From positions 1 to 13,270 of the forward strand of contig ONTY01000008.1 in NCBI GenBank assembly GCA_900320815.1: a stretch of DNA of 13,270 bases, written 5' to 3'. The position numbers and the translations under genes were made by a program. The notes beneath the pieces are model-generated. The model saw only the letters and a list, made by a program, of their open reading frames with translations, ran no database searches and was not told the origin of the DNA. Positions 1 to 7,363 of the stretch are shown in pieces. Position 1 is the first letter of the stretch. Each line of letters begins with the position of its first letter. Origin of the DNA: an uncultured Pseudomonadota bacterium (lineage in GTDB: Bacteria; Pseudomonadota; Gammaproteobacteria; Burkholderiales; Burkholderiaceae_C).

Positions 1-234
1 GAGGGCAGCGACGCGGCGCTGGTGCGCGTGCGCTTCCGCCAGCTTGCGGCGGATGAAATTGAACGCTACCTGCGCGCCGAGCAGCCGTATGACTGCGCCG
101 GCAGCGCCAAGAGCGAGGGGCTGGGCATCGCGCTGCTGGACGCCATTGAAAGCGACGACCCCACCGCCCTCATCGGGCTGCCGCTGATTCGCAGCGCGCG
201 CCTGCTGCGCGCGGCGAGGTGCGTGCTGCCATGA
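1..234 (+). CDS. yceF: Maf/YceF-family nucleotide pyrophosphatase, C-terminal part
   Basis: This is the last 77 codons of a gene that begins upstream of the window. The visible protein carries the segment [17 protein letters not shown] followed by [10 protein letters not shown], which is the characteristic C-terminal half of the Maf/YceF family. Members hydrolyse non-canonical nucleoside triphosphates in the cytoplasm; the YceF branch prefers 7-methyl-GTP. The [11 protein letters not shown] form fits YceF better than YhdE/Maf, but the N-terminal catalytic residues are outside the window, so substrate is inferred. The stop codon overlaps the ATG of the next gene (ATGA), so the two are probably translationally coupled. 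Confidence 0.88.
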   Translation, partial: EGSDAALVRVRFRQLAADEIERYLRAEQPYDCAGSAKSEGLGIALLDAIESDDPTALIGLPLIRSARLLRAARCVLP

Positions 235-1046
235 GTGCGGCAGAAAAGGACGCGGCGCAGCGGGGACGCCTGTTCCTCGTGCCCGCGCCGCTGGACCTGG
301 GCTGCGTGGCCAAGGGCGCAGCGCTGCCGCCCATCACGGACACGCTGCCGCTGGCCACGCTGCAGCAGGCGGCGGGCATCACGCACTGGATTGCGGAAAA
401 CGCGCGCTCGGCGCGCGCGCTGCTGGGGCGCATGGCGCAAGTGGCGCCGCTGGCCGCGCCCATGCAGCAGCAGCACATCGTGGAATTGCCGCGAGCGGTA
501 CACAAAAAGGGCGACCATGCGGGAAGTGGCGCCGCCACTGCTTTTGACGCGCGCCCGCTGCTCGCGCCAGCGCTGGCCGGGCACGACGTGGGGCTGTGCA
601 GCGAAGCGGGTCTGCCCGCCGTCGCTGACCCCGGCAGCGCCGTGGTGCGCGCCGCGCACGCGCTGCATCTTGAAGTGGTGCCGCTGGCGGGGCCGTCGTC
701 GCTGCTGCTGGCGCTGGCCGCTTCTGGTCTGAACGGGCAGAGCTTTGCCTTTGTTGGCTACCTGCCGCAGAAAGCGCCAGAACGCCGCCAGCGCATCCTT
801 GAACTGCAGGCGCTGGCGCGCCGCAGCGGGCAGGCGCAGCTTTTCATAGAAGCGCCATACCGCAACGCCGCCCTGCTGCGCGCGCTGCTGGAAACTTTGG
901 ACGGCAGCACGCGCCTGGCCGTGAGCGCCGGGCTGACGCTGGCGCACAGCACCACGCGCAGCGCCAGCGTGAGTGAATGGCGCACCCTCGCGCCGCTGCC
1001 AGAAGAGGCGCTGGCGCTGCCGGCGGTGTTTGCCATTGGCGTTTGA
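231..1046 (+). CDS. RsmI-like SAM-dependent methyltransferase (tetrapyrrole methylase fold)
   Basis: The product is a 271-aa cytoplasmic protein of the tetrapyrrole-methylase/RsmI superfamily, which transfers a methyl group from S-adenosylmethionine. Seen in the sequence are [15 protein letters not shown] (residues 121-135), [16 protein letters not shown] (151-166), FVGYLP (174-179) and IEAPYRN (206-212). All of these align with landmarks of RsmI, the 16S rRNA C1402 2'-O-methyltransferase. The N-terminal third is more divergent than true RsmI, and the location beside maf rather than beside yraN suggests a paralogue, so no symbol is given. The ATG at 231 was chosen over a GTG at 219 because it overlaps the Maf stop and has GAGGT upstream (215-219). 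No convincing terminator follows. Confidence 0.85.
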   Translation: MSAAEKDAAQRGRLFLVPAPLDLGCVAKGAALPPITDTLPLATLQQAAGITHWIAENARSARALLGRMAQVAPLAAPMQQQHIVELPRAVHKKGDHAGSGAATAFDARPLLAPALAGHDVGLCSEAGLPAVADPGSAVVRAAHALHLEVVPLAGPSSLLLALAASGLNGQSFAFVGYLPQKAPERRQRILELQALARRSGQAQLFIEAPYRNAALLRALLETLDGSTRLAVSAGLTLAHSTTRSASVSEWRTLAPLPEEALALPAVFAIGV

Positions 1047-1079
1047 ACACTGGGGAGAGTGTGACGGGTATACATCTTT

Positions 1080-1102
1080 TTGCCGGCATATCTTGCGGAT
1101 AA
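1080..1102 (+). repeat. Intergenic 8-7-8 palindrome, copy A
   Basis: TTGCCGGC, a 7-nt spacer ATATCTT, then GCGGATAA. This is the most degenerate of four related intergenic elements (others at 2702, 12430 and 12511). The left flank GGTATACATCTTT resembles the left flank of the copy at 12430. The element also contains TTGCCG followed 17 nt later by TAGAAT, a promoter-like arrangement pointing right, although no + strand gene starts nearby. Confidence 0.55.
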
Positions 1103-1240
1103 TAGAATATAAAGATAATGGGTATATGAATAATTTCCCGACACACGAAAAACATATGAACACCTGATATGTCACTGCACACATTGGAGCCGCTGCCTGG
1201 CGTGGTGTTGCCAAACATATGCACGGTGGCGCTGACTCCC

Positions 1241-1283
1241 AAAAAAATCGCCTGCCACCCGTTATGAGAACGAAGTGGCAGGC
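1241..1283 (-). terminator. Intrinsic terminator of the small exported protein gene
   Basis: On the minus strand a perfect 9-bp stem (1275-1283 with 1250-1258, GCCTGCCAC against GTGGCAGGC) encloses a 16-nt loop containing a further 4-bp CGTT/AACG helix. It is followed after two bases by seven Ts (1241-1247 read on the minus strand). It lies 39 nt past the stop codon of the gene ending at 1322, supporting that gene as a real transcription unit. Confidence 0.8.
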
Positions 1284-1321
1284 AATCGCTGCATATTGGT
1301 GGTGCGCTGGTTTTTTTGCCG

Positions 1322-1630
1322 TCAGCGGCCGCGCAGTTTTCTGGAATATTTGGTGCCCACACCTCCCAAGCCGCTGAAACTCATCAGCACATACCACGTT
1401 GGGGCGCGGGATGGAATTTTCTTGCGAGGGGCTTGGATACTGGTGCCAAAAACAGAGCCAGGCGCTGGTGTTGCTGCGGCACGGTGCTGTTGTGCACAGG
1501 ATGTGGGGGCGACGCCATGCCAGCATGAGGCGGGGAAAAACAATGCCTGTTGCGCCGCTGCCGCCACAGAGGGAGAAAAACTCACACACAAGAGTGCCGC
1601 AACAAGGCAAAACCGTTTGATTGCGTTCAT
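1322..1630 (-). CDS. Small exported protein with sorting-signal-like C-terminus
   Basis: A 102-aa protein not recognised from any named family. The start at 1630 is well supported: AAGGAGA stands 6 nt upstream of the ATG. Residues 1-26 form a clear Sec signal peptide, with K5 and R6, a hydrophobic core at 7-18 and an Ala-rich VAAAA cleavage region. The middle part is short, Ala/Pro-rich and holds two cysteines (36 and 45). The last 24 residues run APTW, a short hydrophobic stretch with LMSFSGLGGVG, and a basic end with YSRKLRGR. That layout resembles PEP-CTERM or IPTL-CTERM sorting tails, but the canonical PEP is RAP here. A strong terminator follows. It lies 169 nt downstream of prmC and may have its own promoter there. 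Function unknown. Confidence 0.6.
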   Translation of the reverse strand: MNAIKRFCLVAALLCVSFSPSVAAAAQQALFFPASCWHGVAPTSCAQQHRAAATPAPGSVFGTSIQAPRKKIPSRAPTWYVLMSFSGLGGVGTKYSRKLRGR

Positions 1631-1682
1631 CGCTGTCTCCTTCACGCGCCAGGCAGGGCGCTGCCGCGCGCTTTTTCAACCA

Positions 1683-1700
1683 CGCCCACCGCAGTGGGCG
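1683..1700. other. Perfect 7-bp hairpin upstream of the small exported protein gene
   Basis: CGCCCAC, loop CGCA, GTGGGCG. No T-tract follows on either strand, so it is not an intrinsic terminator. It lies 53 nt upstream of the start at 1630 and between prmC and that gene, so it could sit in the 5' leader of the small gene or stabilise the 3' end of prmC mRNA. Confidence 0.35.
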
Positions 1701-1799
1701 CCTGCAACCATGCGCACCAATGTAAAGCGGTGTTTCAATCTTTTCAGGACGCCGTGGCAATAGCTGACAAATCTCTGTCTTTTTTTGCTTTGGCACCTT

Positions 1800-2687
1800 T
1801 CAGGCAGGGGTTGGATGTGGCAGGGCAAAGGTGGTTTGAGGTGTTGGACGCTGCCCACCGCTGGTGCGTTCATTGCCACCCAGGTCGCTGCGCGTGCTGA
1901 TGTGGGCGAAGCCCGCCGCGCGCAGCAAGGCGCGTACGGCTTGGCCTTGCTGCCAGCCGTGTTCCAGCAGCAGCCAGCCGCCGGGCGCCAGGTGCGGCGC
2001 CGCACCCTGCACGATGCGGCGGATGTCGCGCAGACCGTCCGCGCCGCTGGCAAGCGCGCAGCGCGGCTCGCAGTGCAGCGCGGGCAGGTGTGGGTCACTT
2101 TCTGCGATGTAGGGCGGATTGCTGACGATGAGGTCAAAGCACTCGCCGGCAGCGAGGGGAGCAAACCAGTTGTGCCAGTTGCCCTGGAGGAATTGCACGT
2201 TCAGTCCAAGCCGCTGGGCATTGGCGCGCGCCACGGCAAGCGCGCCTTCGCTGGCGTCGGTGGCCGCCACGCGCGCCGCTGCGCAGTGCGCGGCAATGGC
2301 CAGCGCAATGGCGCCGCTGCCGCAGCCCAGGTCCAGCACGGCGGGCACATCGGCTTGGCGCAGCAGCTCCAGCGCCCAGTCCACCAGGGTTTCCGTGTCC
2401 GGACGCGGGTCCAGCGTGTGTTCGTTGACCTGCAGTTCCAGCCCGTAAAAGGCTTTTTTGCCCGTGAGGTAGGCGACGGGTTTGCCCGCCAGCCGCCGCT
2501 CGATGAGCCGGCGCAGCGCCTCAGGCACACCGGCGGGCGCCGCGTCGCTGCCGTGTGCCAGCAGCCAGGCGCGCTCGTGTCCGGCGCGCCCCAGCAGGTG
2601 CAGCAGCAGCATGCGCGCCTCGTGCAGCGGCAGGCCAGCGGCACAGGCGGCGCTGAGGGTGTCGTCAAGAGTAATGGCATTATTCAT
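1800..2687 (-). CDS. prmC: Peptide chain release factor N5-glutamine methyltransferase PrmC
   Basis: PrmC methylates the glutamine of the GGQ motif in release factors RF1 and RF2 using SAM, in the cytoplasm. The 295-aa product has the N-terminal helical substrate-binding region (about 1-80), PRPDTETLV (94-102), the SAM-binding DLGCGSG (119-125) and the diagnostic NPPY motif (190-193) that holds the glutamine. The core ends normally near GGNERTSGG (270-278) and is followed by about 17 extra Pro/Thr-rich residues, a modest C-terminal extension. No Shine-Dalgarno sequence precedes the ATG; instead TATACC stands 2 nt upstream, so a very short or absent leader is possible. In many bacteria prmC follows prfA; here it diverges from hisF. 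Confidence 0.95.
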   Translation of the reverse strand: MNNAITLDDTLSAACAAGLPLHEARMLLLHLLGRAGHERAWLLAHGSDAAPAGVPEALRRLIERRLAGKPVAYLTGKKAFYGLELQVNEHTLDPRPDTETLVDWALELLRQADVPAVLDLGCGSGAIALAIAAHCAAARVAATDASEGALAVARANAQRLGLNVQFLQGNWHNWFAPLAAGECFDLIVSNPPYIAESDPHLPALHCEPRCALASGADGLRDIRRIVQGAAPHLAPGGWLLLEHGWQQGQAVRALLRAAGFAHISTRSDLGGNERTSGGQRPTPQTTFALPHPTPA

Positions 2688-2701
2688 TGGGTATAGTGTG
2701 A

Positions 2702-2724
2702 TTGCCGGCGTAATATGCCGGCAA
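2702..2724 (-). repeat. Intergenic 8-7-8 palindrome, copy C (perfect)
   Basis: A perfect inverted repeat: TTGCCGGC, spacer GTAATAT, GCCGGCAA. It lies in the gap between the divergent prmC and hisF genes, 15 nt upstream of the prmC start codon. It could be an operator acting on either gene or a member of a dispersed repeat family (see copies at 1080, 12430 and 12511). Read on the minus strand its spacer (ATATTAC) and right flank (ATCAC) match the copy at 12430. Confidence 0.7.
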
Positions 2725-2816
2725 ACAAGTGTTTATCTGTGGAGTATATGAATGGTTTCGAGGCAGCAGAGGCGGGCGGCACAATGCGCGCTTTTTCATG
2801 CAAAGGGGCTTGTGCA

Positions 2817-3596
2817 GTGCTGGCGAAACGCATCATTCCTTGTCTGGACGTGACGGACGGGCGCGTGGTGAAGGGCGTGAACTTTGTGCAGTTGCGCGAC
2901 GCGGGCGACCCGGTGGAAATTGCCGCGCGCTACAACGAGCAGGGAGCCGATGAGCTGACGTTCCTGGACATCACCGCCACCAGCGATGGGCGCGATGTGA
3001 TTTTGCCCATCATCGAGGCGGTGGCCTCGCAGGTGTTCATTCCGCTGACCGTGGGCGGCGGCGTGCGCACTTCTGATGATGTGCGCCGCCTCTTGTGCGC
3101 GGGCGCGGACAAGGTGAGCTTCAACTCGGCGGCGATTGCGCGCCCCGAGGTGATTGAGGAAGCGGCGGGGCGCTACGGCTCGCAGTGCATCGTGGTGGCC
3201 GTCGATGCGCGCCGACGCACGGGCCAAGAGCTGGCCGCGCGCGGCGAGGGCTGGGACGTGTACAGCCACGGCGGGCGGCGCTGCACGGGGCTGGACGCGC
3301 TGGCCTGGGTGCGGCGCATGGCGCAGGCGGGCGCGGGCGAAATTTTGCTCACCAGCATGGACCGCGACGGCACGCGCAGCGGCTTTGACCTGGAACTCAC
3401 GCGCGCCGTGGCCGACGCCGTGCCCGTGCCCGTGATTGCCTCAGGCGGCGTGGGCACGCTCGAGCACCTGGCCGACGGCGTGCAGCAGGGCGGCGCAGAC
3501 GCGGTGCTGGCGGCGAGCATCTTTCACTACGGCGAGTTCACGATTGCGCAGGCGAAGGCGCTCATGGCGCAGCGTGGTATATGTGTGCGGCAGTGA
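2817..3596 (+). CDS. hisF: Imidazole glycerol phosphate synthase cyclase subunit HisF
   Basis: HisF, with HisH, converts PRFAR and glutamine-derived ammonia into imidazole glycerol phosphate and AICAR, the fifth step of histidine synthesis. The GTG start at 2817 gives 259 aa, the family's usual length, and places the two catalytic aspartates at the classical positions D11 (IIPCLDV) and D130 (VVAVD). AAAGGGG lies 9 nt before it. The frame is open further upstream to 2715, with an ATG at 2748 and another at 2784, but those would add non-conserved residues. Phosphate-binding loops TVGGGV (78-83) and ASGGVG (208-213) are intact. CACAAT at 2780 is a possible -10 box. hisH and hisA are not adjacent on the left, and hisIE lie 3.8 kb to the right, so the usual his cluster is broken. 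Confidence 0.95.
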   Translation: MLAKRIIPCLDVTDGRVVKGVNFVQLRDAGDPVEIAARYNEQGADELTFLDITATSDGRDVILPIIEAVASQVFIPLTVGGGVRTSDDVRRLLCAGADKVSFNSAAIARPEVIEEAAGRYGSQCIVVAVDARRRTGQELAARGEGWDVYSHGGRRCTGLDALAWVRRMAQAGAGEILLTSMDRDGTRSGFDLELTRAVADAVPVPVIASGGVGTLEHLADGVQQGGADAVLAASIFHYGEFTIAQAKALMAQRGICVRQ

Positions 3597-3626
3597 GGTG
3601 TTGTTTTTCTTTTTCATTTTTTTGCC

Positions 3627-4217
3627 ATGAATGCTTCTGAAAATATGCTTGAAGCGCCCCGGCTGCCGGGCGACCGTTTTATCTGGTATGTGATTGCGCT
3701 GGAGTGCGCGACGTTTGGCGTGCTGTTTCTCTCGTTTGCCGGCGCACGCGCTTTTCATGTGGAAATGTTCAATACCTCGCAGCGCGAATTGGACGTGAAT
3801 ATGGGCGCGTTCAATACGGCGCTGCTGCTCACGGCAAGCTGGTGCGTGGCGCGTGCGGTGGCGGCGGTGCGCGCGGCGGCACAAAAGGCGGGACTGCTGT
3901 GGCTGGGGACAGCCATCGCGGGCGGGCTGGGCTTTGTCATTATCAAGGCGCTGGAATATGCGGACAAGGCGGAGCGTGGTTTTGGGCTGTCGTACAACCT
4001 GTTTTTTGATTTTTATTATGTGCTCACAGGTTTTCACTTGCTGCACGTGGTGGCTGGCTTGTTTGCGCTGGCAGTGGCGGGGGTGAGCCTGATGCAGCAG
4101 CCGCTGCAGGAAGATGGCGCGCTCAGCGCCTATGCGCTAGAGACTGTGGGTGCGTTCTGGCACCTGGTGGATATGCTGTGGCTGGTGCTGTTTCCGCTGG
4201 TGTATGTGGTGCATTGA
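3627..4217 (+). CDS. norE: NorE-like cytochrome c oxidase subunit III family protein
   Basis: A 196-aa integral membrane protein with five predicted helices (about 18-40, 61-80, 90-110, 126-152 and 173-195). It has LPGDRFIW at the start of helix 1, LLLTASWCVARAV in helix 2, IKALEY with E110 in helix 3, LTGFHLLHVVAG in helix 4 and FWHLVDMLW in helix 5. This is the haem-copper oxidase subunit III fold in the short form called NorE, which supports assembly or full activity of nitric oxide reductase in denitrifiers. The pairing with a NorF-like gene and absence of oxidase subunits I and II favour NorE over CyoC. The start has no Shine-Dalgarno; a T-rich stretch (3601-3623) precedes it. ATG 3645 is an alternative. 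Confidence 0.75.
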   Translation: MNASENMLEAPRLPGDRFIWYVIALECATFGVLFLSFAGARAFHVEMFNTSQRELDVNMGAFNTALLLTASWCVARAVAAVRAAAQKAGLLWLGTAIAGGLGFVIIKALEYADKAERGFGLSYNLFFDFYYVLTGFHLLHVVAGLFALAVAGVSLMQQPLQEDGALSAYALETVGAFWHLVDMLWLVLFPLVYVVH

Positions 4218-4230
4218 AAGGAGCGCGGGA

Positions 4231-4512
4231 ATGAAAGCGAATGCCAAACAATTCAAAATGATTGATGCCGTGTGGCTGGCGCTGCTGGTGGGCACGCTGC
4301 TGACGTGGTGGCTGGACGCCAGCGGGCGGCTGGATGCGCCACGCCACGGCTGGGCAGTGGTGCTGATTTATGCGCTTGCCTGGCTCAAAGGCGCTGCCGT
4401 GCAGTTTGAGTTTATGGAGCTGCGGCACGCGCCAAAACTCTGGCGCCGTGCCATGCTGGCGGCGCTGACGCTGATGGTGGCAGGCATTTTGCTGGCGTGG
4501 GTGCTGGCGTAA
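4231..4512 (+). CDS. norF: NorF-like cytochrome c oxidase subunit IV family protein
   Basis: A 93-aa membrane protein with three predicted helices (about 11-29, 40-56 and 73-92). The conserved segment KGAAVQFEFMELRHAP (53-68) followed by LWR is typical of the prokaryotic subunit IV/NorF family. The start at 4231 is set by AAAGGAG 7 nt upstream. It begins 13 nt after norE ends, and the Shine-Dalgarno overlaps the norE stop, so the pair is an operon. NorF accompanies NorE in denitrifiers; its molecular role is poorly known. Transcription ends at the hairpin at 4525-4561. Confidence 0.75.
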   Translation: MKANAKQFKMIDAVWLALLVGTLLTWWLDASGRLDAPRHGWAVVLIYALAWLKGAAVQFEFMELRHAPKLWRRAMLAALTLMVAGILLAWVLA

Positions 4513-4521
4513 TTTTTGGAT

Positions 4522-4568
4522 AAAAAAACGGGCGGCGTCCGCTGGGGATGCTGCCCGTTTTATTTTTT
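4522..4568. terminator. Bidirectional intrinsic terminator between norF and the convergent membrane protein gene
   Basis: A 16-bp stem (4525-4540 with 4546-4561) containing two G-T wobbles and a 5-nt loop. It is followed on the + strand by A and six Ts and on the - strand by seven Ts (the A-run 4522-4528). It sits 10 nt after norF and 12 nt after the end of the convergent gene. Confidence 0.88.
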
Positions 4569-4580
4569 GCTGCGCAAGGT

Positions 4581-5744
4581 TTATTGCAGCGGTTCGCGCA
4601 CCTGCGGGAAAAACATCCACGCCGCCGGTATGAGCAGCGGCATGGATTGGATCAATGCCTCCAGCGCCGTGGCGGACTGCCCGCTCCACGCCCAGGCAAA
4701 TGCAGCCAGCAGCAGCACGGCGTGCAGCGGCAGCGCCATGCCGCGCAGCTTGAACAGCAGCCAGCCCACGGCGCCAGCGGCGATGCCACTGAACAGGAAA
4801 TAGGCACCGCGCCCGCTGGCAAGTACGACCAGGCCACTGAGTGCCACGATGACCGCCCACGCCATGATGACCATGCCGATGAAGCGCGGCACATCGTTGG
4901 CGCGGGTTTGCGCGGCTTCTTGTTTGGAGATAGCCGCCAAGTGCGCGACGACGGCGTCGTGCTCGTCACTGCCTTGCAAGTCCGGCCCCGCTTGCGGGAT
5001 ATGCAGCGGCAGCGGGCGGCTGGGTACACCATCAGGGCGCTGGCGGCGTGAGTTGCTGCGCGAGGAGGACCTGGATTTGGAGGAGGAGTGGTGCGAGGAA
5101 AGCGTGGAGTGCTGCACGGATGGCTCAAACTGCCGCGAATGCTGCACGGACTGCTCAAAGCGCGCGTCTGACTCTCTGCGCCTGCTGCTGCGTGTTTCGC
5201 GCTCTTCACGCAACTGGCTGGGCGGCGCTTCGCGGCGGGCAGCGCTGCTGCGAGTGTCCGGCAGCGCGGAGCTTGGGTGGCGCGGGTGCAGCGCCTCTTC
5301 AGCCGCGCGGCGCTCGCGCTCCGTACGTTCAACGCGCTGCGGTGCAGCAACAGGGGCTTGGCGTGCTGGCGGTGCGGCTGGTGCTGGGGCAGCAGGTGGC
5401 GTCGAGTAAAGGTCAGAGGGCGGAATCGTGGCAATGATTTCCGTGGGATGAAAGGCATCTGAGGCCCGGCGCACGGGCTGCGCCGGGGCGCTGGGTGCTG
5501 TTCGGGGCGTTTGTGGAGCAGCGCCGGGCGGCTCAAAGAGCGAGGGCGCCAGCTTTTGTGGCGATGCTGGGTGGCGAGGTGGTGGCGGTGCAGCATCAGC
5601 CGCGCGCATCCGGCGTTCCAGTTCGGCTCGGGCGCTTTTGCTGCCTCTTTGGGCGAGTTTGTGCAGTTGCACCACCGAGAGCGTGCGCACGTCAACGCGC
5701 AACTGAGAGTGCTGCTGGTGGCGAGAAGGCTGGGAGGAAGGCAT
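4581..5744 (-). CDS. Disordered, basic/Pro/Ser-rich protein with C-terminal four-helix membrane domain
   Basis: A 387-aa protein of unknown function. Residues 15-50 form a short, probably helical segment (RVDVRTLSVVQLHKLAQRG, then an Arg/Glu-rich run). Residues 51-250 are low-complexity: Pro/Ala-rich, then Arg/Glu-rich and Ser/Arg-rich, with a tandem decapeptide at 196-215. Residues 287-380 hold four hydrophobic helices (about 287-310, 314-332, 338-354 and 361-380). Their order and text (ALSGLVVLASGRGAYFLFSG, then a basic residue pair, then LLLAAFAWAW) resemble the N-terminal membrane domain of PQQ glucose dehydrogenase, but no PQQ propeller follows. That similarity is my reading, not a search result. 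There is no clear Shine-Dalgarno before the ATG, so the start is uncertain. It converges on norF and diverges from gdhA. Confidence 0.7.
   Translation of the reverse strand: MPSSQPSRHQQHSQLRVDVRTLSVVQLHKLAQRGSKSARAELERRMRAADAAPPPPRHPASPQKLAPSLFEPPGAAPQTPRTAPSAPAQPVRRASDAFHPTEIIATIPPSDLYSTPPAAPAPAAPPARQAPVAAPQRVERTERERRAAEEALHPRHPSSALPDTRSSAARREAPPSQLREERETRSSRRRESDARFEQSVQHSRQFEPSVQHSTLSSHHSSSKSRSSSRSNSRRQRPDGVPSRPLPLHIPQAGPDLQGSDEHDAVVAHLAAISKQEAAQTRANDVPRFIGMVIMAWAVIVALSGLVVLASGRGAYFLFSGIAAGAVGWLLFKLRGMALPLHAVLLLAAFAWAWSGQSATALEALIQSMPLLIPAAWMFFPQVREPLQ
5110..5169 (-). repeat. 30-nt tandem duplication inside the disordered membrane protein gene
   Basis: Two adjacent 30-nt units both begin TGCTGCACGGA (5110 and 5140) and share GCTCAAA. 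They encode the decapeptides FEQSVQHSRQ and FEPSVQHSTL. The frame is kept, as expected for a flexible linker growing by duplication. Confidence 0.7.
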
Positions 5745-5999
5745 TCACAAAAAACGACAGTAGTGGCGTGTTTACGCGTTGTGCGGGCATTGTGGAATGC
5801 ACGCCAATCAGGTGGCCAGTGTTGTTCAGTGTTGTTGCGCGTGCGCTACGGCAGAGCGGCTGCCCTACGCCGCGCCAGCCTCGCAGTGTAAGGGAGCAGC
5901 ACGCAGCAGGGGAGCGCCGCGTTCGCTGCACCACAGCAAAAGTTGGCGGGGCGTGCTACAACCGCGCCTTCTTTTTTGGCACCTATCGCAGGAGTAAAC
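5745..5999. other. Intergenic region between the divergent membrane protein gene and gdhA
   Basis: This 255-nt gap should hold both divergent promoters. A small 5-bp hairpin (GGCAG at 5850, CTGCC at 5860) is the only structure noted. No convincing -35/-10 pair, no palindrome of the family seen elsewhere and no RNA gene were recognised. Confidence 0.4.
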
Positions 6000-7346
6000 A
6001 TGGCCGCAGCCGCCAGCTTGGAATCTTTTTTGAGTGACATTGAACGTCGTGACCCGCACCAGCCCGAGTTTTTGCAGGCTGTGCGCGAAGTGGTCTCGAG
6101 CCTGTGGCCGTTTCTGGAAAAAAACCCCAAATACCGTGAAAGCGCGCTGCTCGAGCGCCTGTGCGAGCCCGATCGCGTGATTCAGTTCCGCGTCGGCTGG
6201 ACGGACGATAAAGGGCAGGCACATGTCAACCGCGCCTTCCGTATCCAGCACAACATGGCCATTGGCCCCTATAAGGGGGGGATGCGCTTTCATCCAAGCG
6301 TGAATCTGTCGATTCTGAAGTTCCTGGCGTTTGAGCAGAGCTTTAAAAATGCGCTCACCACGCTGCCAATGGGCGGCGGCAAGGGTGGCTCGGACTTTGA
6401 CCCCAAAGGCAAGAGCGATGGCGAAGTGATGCGTTTTTGCCAGGCACTCATCAGCGAGTTGTTCCGCCACGTGGGGCCGGACACCGACGTGCCCGCTGGC
6501 GATATTGGCGTGGGCGCGCGCGAAGTGGGCTACATGGCGGGCATGATGAAAAAGCTCACCGTCAACGCCGGCTGCGTGTTCACCGGCAAGGGGCTGAGCT
6601 TTGGCGGCAGCCTGATGCGCCCCGAGGCCACGGGCTATGGCACCGTCTATTTCGCGCAGGAAATGCTGGCGCGCAAGGGCCAGGGCTTTGAAGGCAAGCG
6701 CGTGGCCATCTCCGGCTCCGGCAACGTGGCGCAGTTCGCCGCCGAAAAAGCCCTGCAGCTGGGCGCCAAGGTGCTCACCATGTCGGATTCGGGTGGTGTG
6801 CTCATCTGCGAGCAGGGCATCAGCGCCGACCTGCTGAAAGAAATCATGGAGTTCAAAAACGTGGCGCGCGGGCGCCTGGAGCAGTTTGCCAAAGAGCGCA
6901 GCCTGCACTTTGAAGCCGGCAAACGCCCTTGGCACGTTCCTGTGGATGTGGCGCTGCCGTGCGCGACGCAAAACGAGCTGGACGAAAAGGACGCGCGCAC
7001 CCTGGTGGACAACGGCGCCATCTGCGTGGCCGAGGGCGCGAACATGCCCAGCACGCTGGAGGCGGTCGATGTGTTCCTGAACGCCGGCATCCTGTATGCG
7101 CCGGGCAAGGCCAGCAACGCGGGCGGCGTCGCCACCTCGGGGCTGGAAATGAGCCAGAACGCCATGCGCCTGTCGTGGACGAGCGAAGAGGTGGATCAGC
7201 GCCTGCACGCCATCATGAAAAACATCCATGCCAACTGCGTGCGCCACGGCGAGCGCGAGGGCGGTGCAGTGAACTATGTGGAAGGCGCGAACATCGCCGG
7301 CTTCGTCAAGCTCGCGGACGCGATGCTGGCGCAGGGTCTGGTGTAA
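6000..7346 (+). CDS. gdhA: NADP-specific glutamate dehydrogenase
   Basis: The 448-aa enzyme makes L-glutamate from 2-oxoglutarate and ammonium with NADPH in the cytoplasm. Length and numbering match E. coli GdhA (447 aa). Visible are the glutamate-binding YKGGMRFHP (K92), the catalytic-lysine loop PMGGGKGG with K128, PAGDIGVG with D168, the Rossmann turn SGSGNVA (238-244) and MSDSGG (261-266) at the end of the second strand. Start at 6000 is supported by AGGAG 5 nt upstream. Only 17 nt separate it from hisI, with the hisI ribosome site inside the gap, so gdhA-hisI-hisE are very likely co-transcribed. This order is not the usual his cluster. Confidence 0.97.
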   Translation: MAAAASLESFLSDIERRDPHQPEFLQAVREVVSSLWPFLEKNPKYRESALLERLCEPDRVIQFRVGWTDDKGQAHVNRAFRIQHNMAIGPYKGGMRFHPSVNLSILKFLAFEQSFKNALTTLPMGGGKGGSDFDPKGKSDGEVMRFCQALISELFRHVGPDTDVPAGDIGVGAREVGYMAGMMKKLTVNAGCVFTGKGLSFGGSLMRPEATGYGTVYFAQEMLARKGQGFEGKRVAISGSGNVAQFAAEKALQLGAKVLTMSDSGGVLICEQGISADLLKEIMEFKNVARGRLEQFAKERSLHFEAGKRPWHVPVDVALPCATQNELDEKDARTLVDNGAICVAEGANMPSTLEAVDVFLNAGILYAPGKASNAGGVATSGLEMSQNAMRLSWTSEEVDQRLHAIMKNIHANCVRHGEREGGAVNYVEGANIAGFVKLADAMLAQGLV

Positions 7347-7363
7347 ACGCAGGAGCCTTTGCA

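Noticed and set aside
1046..1066. Small hairpin ACACT/AGTGT after the methyltransferase gene as a terminator
   Set aside because: The stem is only five pairs and the T-run starts more than 10 nt later.
66..1796. A 576-codon minus-strand open frame across the methyltransferase and beyond
   Set aside because: It is a GC-driven antisense shadow: Arg/Ala/Gln-rich, without domains, and it overlaps both a well-supported methyltransferase and the small exported gene.
1785..2696. A 303-codon plus-strand open frame opposite prmC
   Set aside because: Antisense shadow; prmC has all its motifs.
3627..4512. Reading of the pair as cyoC-cyoD of a cytochrome bo oxidase
   Set aside because: No subunit I or II genes are adjacent, and the LPGDRFIW, LLLTASWCVARAV and IKALEY text fits NorE better.
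5940..5965. A sigma-54-like promoter before gdhA (GG and GC elements)
   Set aside because: The GG and GC elements are 8 nt apart instead of the required 10.
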